DNA of 64,000 nucleotides from Acidimicrobiales bacterium (GCA_040219515.1 JAVJSI010000007.1:248001-312000), one strand, 5' to 3'. Shown: positions 36,878 to 45,915, numbered from the stretch's first letter. Notes: generated by a model from the sequence alone, not told the origin. Program-made: numbers and translations.

Positions 36878-37397
36878 TGGGGTTCTCCAAGAGGGTCGTC
36901 AACCGATCGAGCCCACGGCTCAATCGGCTCTTCACGGTGCCGGGGGCGATGTCGAGCGCCGCCGCGGTCTGGAACTCGGACCAGTCGAGCAGGTAGCGCA
37001 ACACCACCACTGTGCGCTGGTCGATGGGCAGGGCGGCCAGAGCGGCATCGAGCTCGGGCTCGACCTCGACCGGCGGCGTGCCTCGTTCGGGTGAATCTGC
37101 CCGGAAGACTTCGCGGACCAGTTTGCGGCGACGGCTCAGCGCCCAGTTGAGACCGACGCGATATACCCAGCCGGTCGGGTTCGCGTAGGTGCCGACGTCG
37201 TCCCACCGCTCGTACGCACGGGTCATCGCCTCGGAAGTGGCATCGGCGGCAAGTGCATCGTCGCGCAACGTCATGGCGAGCGCCGAGGCGATCGGTCGAT
37301 GGTGGTCGGCGAAGAACGCACGGAAGTCGAGCACGACCGGTGCCAGATCGGGATCGGTCACCAGTTCGAGAGGTCGAGGGTTCTCATTTGCCACCAT
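36867..37397 (-). CDS. ECF-type RNA polymerase sigma factor
   Basis: About 176 residues. Region 2 is near residues 23-90 (FFADHHRPIASALAMTLRDD then TYANPTGWVYRVGLNWALS). Region 4 is near 115-170 (LPIDQRTVVVLRYLLDWSEF then IAPGTVKSRLSRGLDRL) with a clear HTH. I start at ATG 37395-37397 (MVANENPRP) because the longer start at 37424 would place coding sequence over the promoter, and an AGAGG lies 5 bases upstream of this ATG. It directs its own transcription if the ECF promoter upstream is real. Overlaps the putative anti-sigma gene by 11 bases. Confidence 0.88.
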   Translation of the reverse strand: MVANENPRPLELVTDPDLAPVVLDFRAFFADHHRPIASALAMTLRDDALAADATSEAMTRAYERWDDVGTYANPTGWVYRVGLNWALSRRRKLVREVFRADSPERGTPPVEVEPELDAALAALPIDQRTVVVLRYLLDWSEFQTAAALDIAPGTVKSRLSRGLDRLTTLLENPNAL

Positions 37398-37408
37398 CAC
37401 ATCCTCTA

Positions 37409-37435
37409 GACGCCCGGGCACCACAATCGGTTCCC
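37409..37435 (-). promoter_or_regulatory. ECF-type promoter (GGAAC-N17-CGTC) for the sigma operon
   Basis: Read on the minus strand: GGGAAC at 37435-37430, a 17-base spacer, then CGTCTA at 37412-37407. GGAAC with CGTC at 16-17 bases is the classic promoter pattern of many ECF sigma factors. It is placed 12 bases upstream of the ATG at 37397, giving a very short leader. Two copies of a (G/A)GAATTCTC motif at 37442-37451 and 37457-37466 lie just upstream, between the promoter and the dnaE2 stop. Confidence 0.7.
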
Positions 37436-37467
37436 TCCTCGGAGAATTCTCTCGTCGGGAATTCTCG

Positions 37468-40400
37468 TCAGCGGAAGTCGCGGGACGCCGGGGCCGCCCC
37501 GACCGGGAGCGGTTCGAGCCGGTCGGCCACCACGTTGATGACCCCCTCGGACTTCTCGAGTCGGCCCCGGACGAGCAGGGCCGGCGACCCCCGGGCCGTC
37601 TTCTTGTAGCGCTGCCAACACCCGGCCGACACCACCACGTTGATCAGGCCGGTCTCGTCCTCGAGATTGATGAACATGGTGCCGCCGGCGGTGGCCGGAC
37701 GCTGGCGATGGGTGACCACCCCGCCGACGAACACCCGCTCCCCCGCCGGACGGTCGACCAGGCCCGCCGAGGTGACCACGCCCAGGCGATCGAGATCGGC
37801 CCGGATGTAGCGGGTGGGGTGGCCGTCGGGAGCGACGCCGGTGGCCCAGAGATCCGCGTGGGACAGCTCCTGGGGCGACATGCCCGGCAGGGTCGGGGCG
37901 TCGATGCCGGTGACAATGCCGGGCAGGCGATCGGTCGCGGTCTGGGCCATCGCGCCGGCCGTCCACAGCGCCGAACGACGATCGATGCCGAGGCAGCCGA
38001 ACGCGCCGGCCGTGGCCAACGCTTCGAGGATGGGGAGCGAGAGCTTCGGCACCCGGCGACGAAGGTCCTCGACCGAGCCGTAGGGCCGACCCGCCTCGAT
38101 CTCCTCGGCCAGTTCGGTGCCGAGTCCGCGCACGTAGTCGAGTCCCACCCGCACCGCCCACCCGCCGGTGGACGCCGGATCGAACTCGAGTGTGGCCTGG
38201 GCCGCCGAGGCATTGAGATCGGGGGTGCGGATACCCACCCCGTGGCGGCGAGCGTCGCCCACGATCGTGTGGGGCGACCAGAAACCCATCGGCTGGGCAT
38301 TGAGCAGCGCCGCGCAGAAGGCGGCCGGGTAGTGGTACTTGATCCACGACGAGGCGTAGACGAGATACGAGAACGACACCGAGTGGCTCTCGGGGAAGCC
38401 GTAGTTGGCGAAGGCCGCGAGCTTCACCCAGATCTGCTCGCCGATGTCGTCGGTGATGCCGTTGGCCCGCATCCCGTCGAAGAACCGCTCCTTGAGCTGT
38501 TCCATGCGTTCGCGGCTGCGTTTCGACCCGACGGCCTGACGCAGCTGGTCGGCATCGGTGGGCGTGAAGTTCGCGACGTCGATGGCGATCTGCATGAGCT
38601 GTTCCTGGAACAACGGGACACCGAGGGTCTTGGCCAGCGCGTTCTCGAGCAGCGGGTGGAGATAGGTGACAGGCTCCTCGCCGTTGCGGCGGCGGATGTA
38701 GGGATGGACCGACCCGCCCTGGATCGGCCCGGGACGGATGAGCGCCACTTCGACCACGAGGTCGTAGAAGCAGCGGGGCTTGAGCCGCGGCAGCGTGGCC
38801 ATCTGGGCCCGAGACTCGATCTGGAAAACGCCGATGGTGTCGGCCTTCTGGAGCATGTCGTAGACCTCTGACTCCTGGGGCAGCGCCGCGAGGTCGACCT
38901 CGATCCCGTCGGTGTCGCGGATGAAGTCGATGGCGTGGTGCAGCATCGACAACATGCCGAGCCCGAGCAGGTCGAACTTCACGAGACCCGCGGCCGCACA
39001 GTCGTCCTTGTCCCACTGGAGCACGCTGCGATCGGCCATGGTCCCCCACTCGACCGGGCACACCTCGATGACGGGGCGATCGCACATGACCATGCCCCCC
39101 GAGTGGATGCCGAGGTGGCGGGGGAAGTGTTCGATCTCGGCGGCCAACTCGAGCACCGGCAACGGAATCGAGGTGTCGGGATCGACGGCGCCGGCCTTCA
39201 CGTCCCTCCAGCGATCGACCTGCTTGGAGAAGGCATCCTGCTGGCCGGTGGCGTAGCCGAGCGCCTTGGCCATGTCCCTGATCGCCGACTTGGACCGATA
39301 GGTGATGACATTGGCCACCTGGGCGGTGTGGTGACGCCCGTGCTTTTCGTAGACGTACTGGATGACCTCTTCGCGACGGCCGCTCTCGATGTCGATGTCG
39401 ATGTCGGGCGGACCATCGCGTTCGGGTGACAGGAACCGCTCGAAGAGGAGGCCGAGCGACACGGCATCGGCGTTGGTGATGCCGAGGGCGAAGCACACGG
39501 CCGAGTTCGCGGCCGAACCGCGTCCCTGGCAGAGGATGTCGGCCCGTCGACAGAACTCGACGATGTCCCACACCACCAGGAAGTAGCCGGGGAACCCGAG
39601 CTCGTCGATGACCGTGAGTTCTCGGTCGAGTTGTGCCCATGCGCCCTTCACCTGCTCGGCGGACCGCGACCCGTAGCGACGGGTGCCACCCTCTTCGACG
39701 AGCCGACGGAGGAACCCCACCTCGTCGAGGCCGTCGGGACACGGATAGGGCGGCAGGTTCGGGGCGACGAGCGAGAGATCGAACGCACACTCGAGGCCGA
39801 TGGCCGCGGCCCGTTCGACCACCCCCGGGTAGCGGGCGAAGCGCAACGCCTGCTCGTCGCCCGACCGCAGATGCAACCCGGCCGGGGGGAGCCAGCCGTC
39901 GATCTCGTCGAGGCTGCGGCGGGCCCGCACCGCGGCCATGGCCGAGGCCAAGCGCTGACGAGCGACGGAATGGTGATGGACGTTACCGGTGGCGACGAGG
40001 TCGAGACCGGCGGCGACGGCCAACTCGGCGAGCCCGTCGTTGCGCACGGAGTCCGCGGGGAGGCCGTGGTCCGACAACTCGACCACCACGTTGGCTCGAC
40101 CGAAATCGGCGACCAAGCGGTCGAGGGCTCGACGGGCGGCCGCGGGCCCCGATTCGACGAGCGCCTTCGGCACCGACGCCTTGCGACAACCGGTGAGCAC
40201 GAGCCAATGATCCTGCCCCCGCGCCGACCCGACACCGCCGAGTTCGACCAGCCGCTCGTAGCTGATCCGGGGCGCGCCCTTCTCGCCGGCGAGTTGTCCT
40301 TCGCTGATGGCCCGACCGAGCATGGCGTAGCCCTCGGGGTCACGGGCCAGGATCAGCAGGTGCTCCCCCACCGGATCGGCCGGGCCGGGACGCGAGAGAT

Positions 40401-40812
40401 CACTCGTCGATCCCCCCGGAGAGGAGCGATCGAGTGTGAGCTCGGCGCCGAAGACGGTGGGCAGCCCGACCGCCCGAGCGGCCTCGGCGAAACGGACGAT
40501 GCCGTAGAAGCCGTTGTGGTCGGTCAAGGCCAACGCCGTCAGGTCGAGTCGAGCCGCTTCCTCGGCCAGTTCCTCGGGGTGTGAGGCGCCGTCGAGGAAC
40601 GAGAAGTTCGAGTGGCAGTGGAGTTCGGCATAGGGCACCCGACTCCGATGACGGGGCGCCTCCGGCACCGGCTCGTAGGCCGGACGCTTGCGCGACCACG
40701 CCGGACTGTCACCCCCGTCGCCCACCGGAATGGGTGGGCGATCACTGGCTGGGTGATCAGAGAGCGTCCGCTCGAGGTCCTTCCACGGGACGTCGGGGTT
40801 GTTCCATCCCAT
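37468..40812 (-). CDS. dnaE2: Error-prone DNA polymerase III alpha subunit DnaE2
   Basis: About 1114 residues. The N-terminal PHP domain has YAELHCHSNFSFLDGASHPE near residue 60. The polymerase palm carries PPDIDIDIESGRREEV with the catalytic aspartates. Further conserved blocks are GRGSAANSAVCFALGI, SDADILCQGRG-like context, GFPESHSVSFSYLVYASSWI and a C-terminal OB fold (RVFVGGVVTHRQRP). DnaE2 acts with ImuA'/ImuB in damage-induced mutagenesis. I start at ATG 40810-40812 (MGWNNPDVPWKDLER), the known N-terminal form. An earlier ATG (40848) would read through the LexA box. The gene overlaps the upstream O-antigen ligase-like gene by 56 bases. Confidence 0.95.
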   Translation of the reverse strand: MGWNNPDVPWKDLERTLSDHPASDRPPIPVGDGGDSPAWSRKRPAYEPVPEAPRHRSRVPYAELHCHSNFSFLDGASHPEELAEEAARLDLTALALTDHNGFYGIVRFAEAARAVGLPTVFGAELTLDRSSPGGSTSDLSRPGPADPVGEHLLILARDPEGYAMLGRAISEGQLAGEKGAPRISYERLVELGGVGSARGQDHWLVLTGCRKASVPKALVESGPAAARRALDRLVADFGRANVVVELSDHGLPADSVRNDGLAELAVAAGLDLVATGNVHHHSVARQRLASAMAAVRARRSLDEIDGWLPPAGLHLRSGDEQALRFARYPGVVERAAAIGLECAFDLSLVAPNLPPYPCPDGLDEVGFLRRLVEEGGTRRYGSRSAEQVKGAWAQLDRELTVIDELGFPGYFLVVWDIVEFCRRADILCQGRGSAANSAVCFALGITNADAVSLGLLFERFLSPERDGPPDIDIDIESGRREEVIQYVYEKHGRHHTAQVANVITYRSKSAIRDMAKALGYATGQQDAFSKQVDRWRDVKAGAVDPDTSIPLPVLELAAEIEHFPRHLGIHSGGMVMCDRPVIEVCPVEWGTMADRSVLQWDKDDCAAAGLVKFDLLGLGMLSMLHHAIDFIRDTDGIEVDLAALPQESEVYDMLQKADTIGVFQIESRAQMATLPRLKPRCFYDLVVEVALIRPGPIQGGSVHPYIRRRNGEEPVTYLHPLLENALAKTLGVPLFQEQLMQIAIDVANFTPTDADQLRQAVGSKRSRERMEQLKERFFDGMRANGITDDIGEQIWVKLAAFANYGFPESHSVSFSYLVYASSWIKYHYPAAFCAALLNAQPMGFWSPHTIVGDARRHGVGIRTPDLNASAAQATLEFDPASTGGWAVRVGLDYVRGLGTELAEEIEAGRPYGSVEDLRRRVPKLSLPILEALATAGAFGCLGIDRRSALWTAGAMAQTATDRLPGIVTGIDAPTLPGMSPQELSHADLWATGVAPDGHPTRYIRADLDRLGVVTSAGLVDRPAGERVFVGGVVTHRQRPATAGGTMFINLEDETGLINVVVSAGCWQRYKKTARGSPALLVRGRLEKSEGVINVVADRLEPLPVGAAPASRDFR

Positions 40813-42106
40813 CGCCGTGACCGTAGGCGAACACATGTTCGTTCTCAAGTCGGTCGATCTGGGCCACGATCGCCCCGACTGCGAGCACGTAGAAGACCAG
40901 CGGCGACGCAGTCTCGAAGACCGAGTCGGTCAGCGAGAAGACGGCGTAGCCCACGACCACCACGAGACCGGCGCCTCCCAGCGCCCGCACGTCGTCCTGG
41001 CGCCGCAGGAAGGAACGCAGACAGATCCAACCCGGCACCGCCAACAACGCCAGCAACGTGATCAAACCGACGATCCCGCCGCTGCCGAGATGCGACAGAT
41101 ACTGGTTGTGGGGATGATCGTGCTCGGCGATGCGTTCGGCCCGCACCCCGGCGTCCACGTCCTCGGCGAAACGATCGTCCATGTTGCCCCAGCCGATGCC
41201 CAGGGTCGGCGACTGGCGAAACCCGGCGAACGCGCTGCGCCACATCTCGAACCGCGCACCGACGGACGTGGATCCGCTCTCGTCGGCGCCGTGGTTGACC
41301 ATGTACTCCACCGTCTCGGACACCCCCCGGTCGAAGGCTCGCAGGGCGGCTCGATCGTTCGCGGTCACCGCGATGGCCATCACCGGGGTCAGCACCAGCA
41401 CGAGCACCGCGAGATAGCGGGCCAGTCGCTGGTTGGGCGACCGATAGTGATGGATCGCGGTCACGATGAGGATGGCCGGCAGGGCGACCCAGCCGCCGCG
41501 GGCGTGCGACAGCACCGCGGCCACCAGCGACGCCAGGATCGCCACGAATGTCCAACGATCGATGTTGCGCCGGTTGCCCACGGCGAGCCCTCGGGTGATC
41601 GCGGCGATGAAGCCGAGTACCAGCGCCATCTCGCCGAAGTGGATCGGATTCACGTAGGACGTCGGTCGCCCGACCTCGGCGATCACGAGCATCAGGACGG
41701 CAAGTCCGCCGGCCGCGATCGAACCCAGCACCGCGCCCAGCCAGATCGCCGGTCGCAGATCGACCCGGGCCGAGCCTCGTACGACAGCAAAACCGATCGG
41801 CACGAGCGCGAAACGAGCGATCTCGGCGGCGGCACCGAAGCCACCGTGACCGGCCAGGCCCGACCACAGTCCGGCCAGGGCGAACGCGACGCCGGTCACC
41901 ATCAGATCGTTGCTGGCGAACCGTGTTGCCTGAGGCCCGGCGTGGCCCCGGATCAGCCGGAACACGACCATCGCGGCCACGGCGAGAACGAGGAGATAGT
42001 CGGGAGCGACGATGATCAGCACGGGCGCGACGAGAGCGGCACCCAAGTACCACCCCGCCTCGCGGCTCTCCGCCGGTCCGCGGGCCGCTGCAACGCTGAC
42101 CGCCAT
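40757..42106 (-). CDS. O-antigen ligase / polymerase (Wzy_C) family membrane protein
   Basis: A 449-residue multispan protein with about 11 hydrophobic segments. The Wzy_C-like loop is at about 255-335: SVGARFEMWRSAFAGF, SPTLGIGWGNM and EHDHPHNQYLSHLGSGGIVGL. The HxHxHNxYL pattern and the SHARGGW motif fit O-antigen ligases, which move polymer from a lipid carrier to an acceptor or polymerise glycans. ATG start at 42104-42106. Its last 18 codons overlap dnaE2, and the dnaE2 LexA box lies in its coding region, encoding NEHVF. Confidence 0.82.
   Translation of the reverse strand: MAVSVAAARGPAESREAGWYLGAALVAPVLIIVAPDYLLVLAVAAMVVFRLIRGHAGPQATRFASNDLMVTGVAFALAGLWSGLAGHGGFGAAAEIARFALVPIGFAVVRGSARVDLRPAIWLGAVLGSIAAGGLAVLMLVIAEVGRPTSYVNPIHFGEMALVLGFIAAITRGLAVGNRRNIDRWTFVAILASLVAAVLSHARGGWVALPAILIVTAIHHYRSPNQRLARYLAVLVLVLTPVMAIAVTANDRAALRAFDRGVSETVEYMVNHGADESGSTSVGARFEMWRSAFAGFRQSPTLGIGWGNMDDRFAEDVDAGVRAERIAEHDHPHNQYLSHLGSGGIVGLITLLALLAVPGWICLRSFLRRQDDVRALGGAGLVVVVGYAVFSLTDSVFETASPLVFYVLAVGAIVAQIDRLENEHVFAYGHGDGMEQPRRPVEGPRADAL
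40828..40841. promoter_or_regulatory. LexA/SOS box upstream of dnaE2
   Basis: The perfect palindrome CGAACACATGTTCG fits the actinobacterial LexA consensus (CGAAC-N4-GTTCG). It lies 16 bases upstream of the dnaE2 ATG (40812) and inside the 3' coding part of the O-antigen ligase-like gene. The same 14 bases occur at 62849-62862 ahead of imuA'. Its place also argues against the longer dnaE2 start. Confidence 0.9.
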
Positions 42107-42174
42107 GCGCGAATCGTACGCACACGCGCGGCCAAATGGACGTCATGGTGACCAGTGGCACTACGGTCCATGCC

Positions 42175-43404
42175 ATGACGATCAGAGAGACGGTTCGCGC
42201 CTGGGCGGCCGCGAAATGGGACCCGGAGATGACGGTCGCCGAGTGGTGGCAGATCCTCGCTGACGAGCGCTATTCGCTGCCCTCGCTGCCCGAGCACGCC
42301 CACGGGCGCGGCTACTCCCGTCAGGAAGAGAACGAGGTCAAACTCGGCCTCAACGACGCCGGCACCCTCGGTCCGCCCGGCGGCATCGCGACGATGATGG
42401 CGGCACCCACGATCGCCGCTCACGGCACCCCTGAACAGATCGACCGGTTCGTGAAACCGATCGTGAACGGCACGGCCTCCTGGTGTCAGCTGTTCTCCGA
42501 ACCGGGGGCCGGATCGGACCTCGCCGGTCTCCAGACGAAGGCCGAACGCGACGGTGACGAATGGATCGTCAACGGTCAGAAGGTCTGGACCAGCCTCGCG
42601 GAGGGCACCGACTTCGGCATGCTGCTCGCCCGTACCGATCCGAACCAGCCGAAGCACGCCGGCATCACGTGGTTCGCGTTCCCGATGATGCAGGACGGCG
42701 TCGACATCCGGCCGCTGGTCGAGATGACCGGTCAGGCGTTCTTCAACGAGGTGTTCATGGACGACACCCGCGTGCCGGACGCCAACGTGATCGGTGATCT
42801 CAACAACGGTTGGCGAGTCGGCAACACCACGCTCGGCTTCGAGCGCGCCAGCCTCGCCGGTGCCGGCGTGGAACTGCCCTTCGCCCGCGCCGGTTCCACG
42901 TCGGCGGACCTCACGAAGCCCGCCGGAAGCTTCGGTCTGCGCACCGAGGGCGGTCCTCGACTGAAGATCGACGCCGCGCCCACCGCCGTCCGCTTCGGGC
43001 GCTACGCCCGCGACCTCGGCCTCGACGACGCCACCCGGCGCGATGCTCGCGTGCGGCTCCACATCCGCGAGGAGGTCAACCGCCTGCTCGGGCTGCGGTC
43101 ACGTTCCGGCGCGGTACCCGCCATCGGCAACCTGGGCAAGCTCGCCATGAGCGAGATCGCCCGCATGAAACGCGAGGTCGGCAACCAGTCCATCGGCGCC
43201 CACGGCATGCTCACGGGCGCCGACGCCGCGGCGGGCCCCGGCAACGGCGAGGTCCAGGCCTCGACCCTGCACTCGCCCGCACCGGCCATCTACGGCGGCA
43301 CCGACCAGGTCCAGCGCAACATCCTGGGAGAGCGCTTTCTCGGCCTCCCCAAAGAACCCGGCCCCGCCAAGACCACCCCCTTCAAAGACCTCCCCAGAAA
43401 CTGA
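42175..43404 (+). CDS. Acyl-CoA dehydrogenase family protein
   Basis: A 409-residue flavoprotein. FAD and acyl-binding blocks include WCQLFSEPGAGSDLAGLQTK, WIVNGQKVWTSLAEGTDFGM, RVPDANVIGDLNNGWRVGN and the C-terminal IYGGTDQVQRNILGERFLGL. The N terminus MTIRETVRAWAAAKWDPEMT fits members that act on CoA thioesters in steroid or long-chain lipid catabolism, though the substrate cannot be fixed. ATG start at 42175. The stop CTGA at 43401-43404 directly abuts repeat C. Confidence 0.9.
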   Translation: MTIRETVRAWAAAKWDPEMTVAEWWQILADERYSLPSLPEHAHGRGYSRQEENEVKLGLNDAGTLGPPGGIATMMAAPTIAAHGTPEQIDRFVKPIVNGTASWCQLFSEPGAGSDLAGLQTKAERDGDEWIVNGQKVWTSLAEGTDFGMLLARTDPNQPKHAGITWFAFPMMQDGVDIRPLVEMTGQAFFNEVFMDDTRVPDANVIGDLNNGWRVGNTTLGFERASLAGAGVELPFARAGSTSADLTKPAGSFGLRTEGGPRLKIDAAPTAVRFGRYARDLGLDDATRRDARVRLHIREEVNRLLGLRSRSGAVPAIGNLGKLAMSEIARMKREVGNQSIGAHGMLTGADAAAGPGNGEVQASTLHSPAPAIYGGTDQVQRNILGERFLGLPKEPGPAKTTPFKDLPRN

Positions 43405-43439
43405 CCGTTGCATTGGGGGTCAGACCCCCGTTGCAGTTC
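43401..43439 (+). repeat. Palindromic repeat C (GGGGTCAGACCCC family, CGTTGCA-arm type), left end of RAYT unit
   Basis: Begins with CTGA, where TGA is the acyl-CoA dehydrogenase stop, then CCGTTGCATT, core GGGGGTCAGACCCCC and GTTGCAGTT. It differs from repeat F (taken in the same orientation) at 2 of 39 positions. It forms an inverted pair with repeat D, 1 kb away, around the transposase gene. Confidence 0.9.
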
Positions 43440-44410
43440 GGGCGCAGTGTCACACCGACTTCCTAGGTTCGCGTCCATGGCGAGACGCACGAGATCTGCA
43501 GTGGAGGCCGACTGGCACCATGTGATGAACCGGGGCGCGAGAAAGCTGCCGGTGTTCGGTGACGATGCCGACCGCCATCGTTTTCTTCACCTGTTGGCCG
43601 ATGCGGCCGCAGGCGTAGGAGTGGAAATCCACGCCTACGCCCTGATGGGCAACCACTACCACGGGCTGTTCCGATCGCAGGTCTCGGCGCTGTCGGCGAT
43701 GATGCAGACGACCGGCTCGAGATACACGCAGTCCTTCAACGCCAAGTACGGGCTCGACGGCCCCTTGTTCCGGGGCAGATTTCGGTCACAACCGATTCTC
43801 GAGGAGACATATCTCTGCACCGTCGTGCGCTACATCCATCGCAATCCGATCGCAGGATTGGAACGCTTCGACCGAGCGGCATTCGACTGGACGAGCCATC
43901 CCGCCTACGTCGGCGAGGCGAGGGTGCCGGCGTGGCTCAGGACCACGACGCTGCTACGACTGATCGGCGGCACTCCCGATTCGTTCCGGCGCTTCGTCGA
44001 AGGTCCCGAACCGGTCGACCACTTGCCGACCCCGATCCGGTCGATCTCTGGGCCTCGCCCACTCCGTCCGGCCGACATCGAGGCGGCGGTGGGGGTGTCG
44101 TCGCCGATGGAGTTCGAACTCGTCCGGGCGGGCGGGCGAGGCATCCGCGATCCGTTGCGAGCCGCCACGCTGATTCTGTGTCGAGAGTTGACCGACGTCA
44201 CCGCCGACGAGCTCGCGTCTCGATACGGCTACCGCAGCGGAGGTAGCGTTCGCAGCGCCGCGACCCGAGCGGCTCAGCGCTTGGCCACCGATCCGCTGCT
44301 GCAAGAGTTGGTCGACGATGCCCGACGGAGGCTCATCCCGTCCGTGCGCCGGAGCGCGTAGACCCCGGCACGCCTCAACCGCAACGGGGGTCTGACCCCG
44401 AGTGCAACGG
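43405..44410 (+). mobile_element. RAYT unit: REP-associated tyrosine transposase between inverted palindromes
   Basis: Runs from the base after the acyl-CoA dehydrogenase stop to the end of repeat D. It comprises an inner transposase gene and inverted copies C and D of the same palindrome. Unlike a classical IS, the copies form hairpins rather than simple terminal repeats, which is the usual RAYT/REP arrangement. No target duplication is visible, as expected for HUH single-strand transposition. Confidence 0.75.
43477..44361 (+). CDS. REP-associated tyrosine transposase (RAYT, Y1/HUH, IS200-like)
   Basis: 294 residues. The HUH metal site is His60-Tyr61-His62 in ALMGNHYHGLF; the likely nucleophile Tyr119 lies in VVRYIHRNPIAGL; FRGRFRSQPILEETY is a further family block. 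A C-terminal helix-turn-helix (TADELASRYGYRSGGS then VRSAATRAAQRL) resembles the DnaA-like domain seen in longer RAYTs. These enzymes cut single-stranded DNA at REP hairpins. I start at ATG 43477 (MARRTRSAVE); the frame is open back to 43408 but that part reads through repeat C. Catalytic residues look intact, so the protein may be active. Confidence 0.92.
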   Translation: MARRTRSAVEADWHHVMNRGARKLPVFGDDADRHRFLHLLADAAAGVGVEIHAYALMGNHYHGLFRSQVSALSAMMQTTGSRYTQSFNAKYGLDGPLFRGRFRSQPILEETYLCTVVRYIHRNPIAGLERFDRAAFDWTSHPAYVGEARVPAWLRTTTLLRLIGGTPDSFRRFVEGPEPVDHLPTPIRSISGPRPLRPADIEAAVGVSSPMEFELVRAGGRGIRDPLRAATLILCRELTDVTADELASRYGYRSGGSVRSAATRAAQRLATDPLLQELVDDARRRLIPSVRRSA

Positions 44411-44414
44411 TGTG
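44376..44414 (-). repeat. Palindromic repeat D, inverted to repeat C, right end of RAYT unit
   Basis: Starts 14 bases after the transposase stop. Read in reverse it differs from copy F at 4 of 39 bases, two of them in the flanking tetranucleotide (CACA instead of CTGA). This is the one locus whose edge is not CTGA. The core is GGGGTCTGACCCC on the + strand. Confidence 0.88.
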
Positions 44415-44478
44415 ACGGATGACACGTTGGAGCGAATGCGTGGTACAACATGGCAGTTGTTGGACCAAGGGGGGCTCC

Positions 44479-45915
44479 ATGACCACACGCCGCACTCGAC
44501 GGGTTTCGTCGCTTCTGGCCGTCTTCACGCTCTTTGCACTGCTCGCTGCCGCGTGCAGCAGCGGTGACGACGGGGGCGAAACCGAGAGCGGCGAGGGGGC
44601 AGAATCGTCCACCACCACCGCCGCGCCCGACGACGGGACCACCACACCGCCCGACGACACCGAGGACACCTCTACGACCGCCGCACCCGCGGACGACGTC
44701 GAACCGTTCGACTCGTACCGCGGCGTCACCGCCGACACGATCACCGTCGGCGTCGTCAGCAGTGACCTCGACGAACTGCGGGAGCTGGGTCTGGTCGACA
44801 TCAACAACGGTGACGTCCCGCTCATCTGGGAGACCCTCATCGCCGACGTCAACGCCAACGGGGGCGTTGCCGGCCGCCAGCTCGAGATGATCTACACCGA
44901 GTACAACCCGGTGTTCACCGCGTCCGCCGACGACGCGTGCGTCCAACTCACCCAGGACAACGAGGTGTTCATCGTGCTCGGTGGTATCACCGGGCCGGCC
45001 ATCGACAGCGTGATGTGCTTCGTGCAGCAGAACGAGACGATGATGATCGGCGGCACCCACACGCCGGCCCACTTCCCCCAGGCGACCGTGCCTTGGGCCG
45101 CGATCGCCATGAGCGCGGAGCGTCGCCATGAGGGAACCCTCGCGCTGTACCAGGAGCTCGGCCTGCTCGACGGCAAGGTCGCCACCTACGACGACTCGTC
45201 GGAGAACCAGTCGATCACTCAGGATGTCGTGCTTCCCGCACTCGCGGATCTCGGTGTCGAGGTCGTCGAGTCGTTCACGAGCACCATCCCGCAGGGCGAC
45301 GAGGTGGCTCTCGCCAACCAGGCAGAGATCTACGCCGAGGTAGCGAAGGACGAGAACATCGACACCCTGATCGTCGTCCAGTCGCAGCTCGCGTTCGGCA
45401 TCGCCCACATGCGAGAGGCCGGATTCGAGGGCAACATCGTCGCCATCGACACCGGCGAGACCGTGTCGACGATCGGCGGCTTCGACGAACGCGACCCCGC
45501 CATCTACGACGGCACCTACTCGCCGATGGGGGCATCACGCGACGAGTCGTGGGACCTCGAGGCATCGCAGGCGTGCTACGACATCCTGCGCGAGGCCGAG
45601 GGCATCGAGGTGCTCGATCCCGCCGACGTGCCCGACGGCGAGGCCAACTGGGCCGGCGGGATGCAGGCGCCCTGCGCGTATCTCTCGGTACTGAAAGCGG
45701 CCGGCGACCGGGCGGGCGGGGACCTCAATCCCGACACCTTCCTGGCCGGGTTGGAAGCGATCGGGGCGATCGATCTGGCCAACATCCCGTTCGCCAGCTT
45801 CGGCCCGGGCAAGTACGACGCGGCCGACGGGCTGCGCATCGGTCAGTTCGACCCGACGCTCGGCGAGAACGGCGGCCTGGTCGAGGTGACCGAGCTCACC
45901 GACATCACTCAGTGA
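44479..45915 (+). CDS. Branched-chain amino-acid type ABC transporter substrate-binding lipoprotein (LivJ-like)
   Basis: A 478-residue periplasmic-binding protein. Signal peptide and lipobox are SLLAVFTLFALLAAACSSG with Cys at about residue 26, then a Glu/Ser/Thr-rich linker. The type I binding fold starts at ITVGVVSSDLDELRELG and contains NGGVAGRQLEMIYTEYNP, GPAIDSVMCFVQQN and YDDSSENQSITQDVVL. ATG 44479 is chosen for its good GGGGGG ribosome site and because it begins the signal peptide. Convergent with the LivHMG fusion, overlapping its 3' end by 11 bases, so its product likely feeds that transporter. Ligand unknown. Confidence 0.9.
   Translation: MTTRRTRRVSSLLAVFTLFALLAAACSSGDDGGETESGEGAESSTTTAAPDDGTTTPPDDTEDTSTTAAPADDVEPFDSYRGVTADTITVGVVSSDLDELRELGLVDINNGDVPLIWETLIADVNANGGVAGRQLEMIYTEYNPVFTASADDACVQLTQDNEVFIVLGGITGPAIDSVMCFVQQNETMMIGGTHTPAHFPQATVPWAAIAMSAERRHEGTLALYQELGLLDGKVATYDDSSENQSITQDVVLPALADLGVEVVESFTSTIPQGDEVALANQAEIYAEVAKDENIDTLIVVQSQLAFGIAHMREAGFEGNIVAIDTGETVSTIGGFDERDPAIYDGTYSPMGASRDESWDLEASQACYDILREAEGIEVLDPADVPDGEANWAGGMQAPCAYLSVLKAAGDRAGGDLNPDTFLAGLEAIGAIDLANIPFASFGPGKYDAADGLRIGQFDPTLGENGGLVEVTELTDITQ

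Noticed and set aside
43408-43476. Upstream extension of the transposase reading frame
   Set aside because: It reads through repeat C. The family N terminus begins at ATG 43477.
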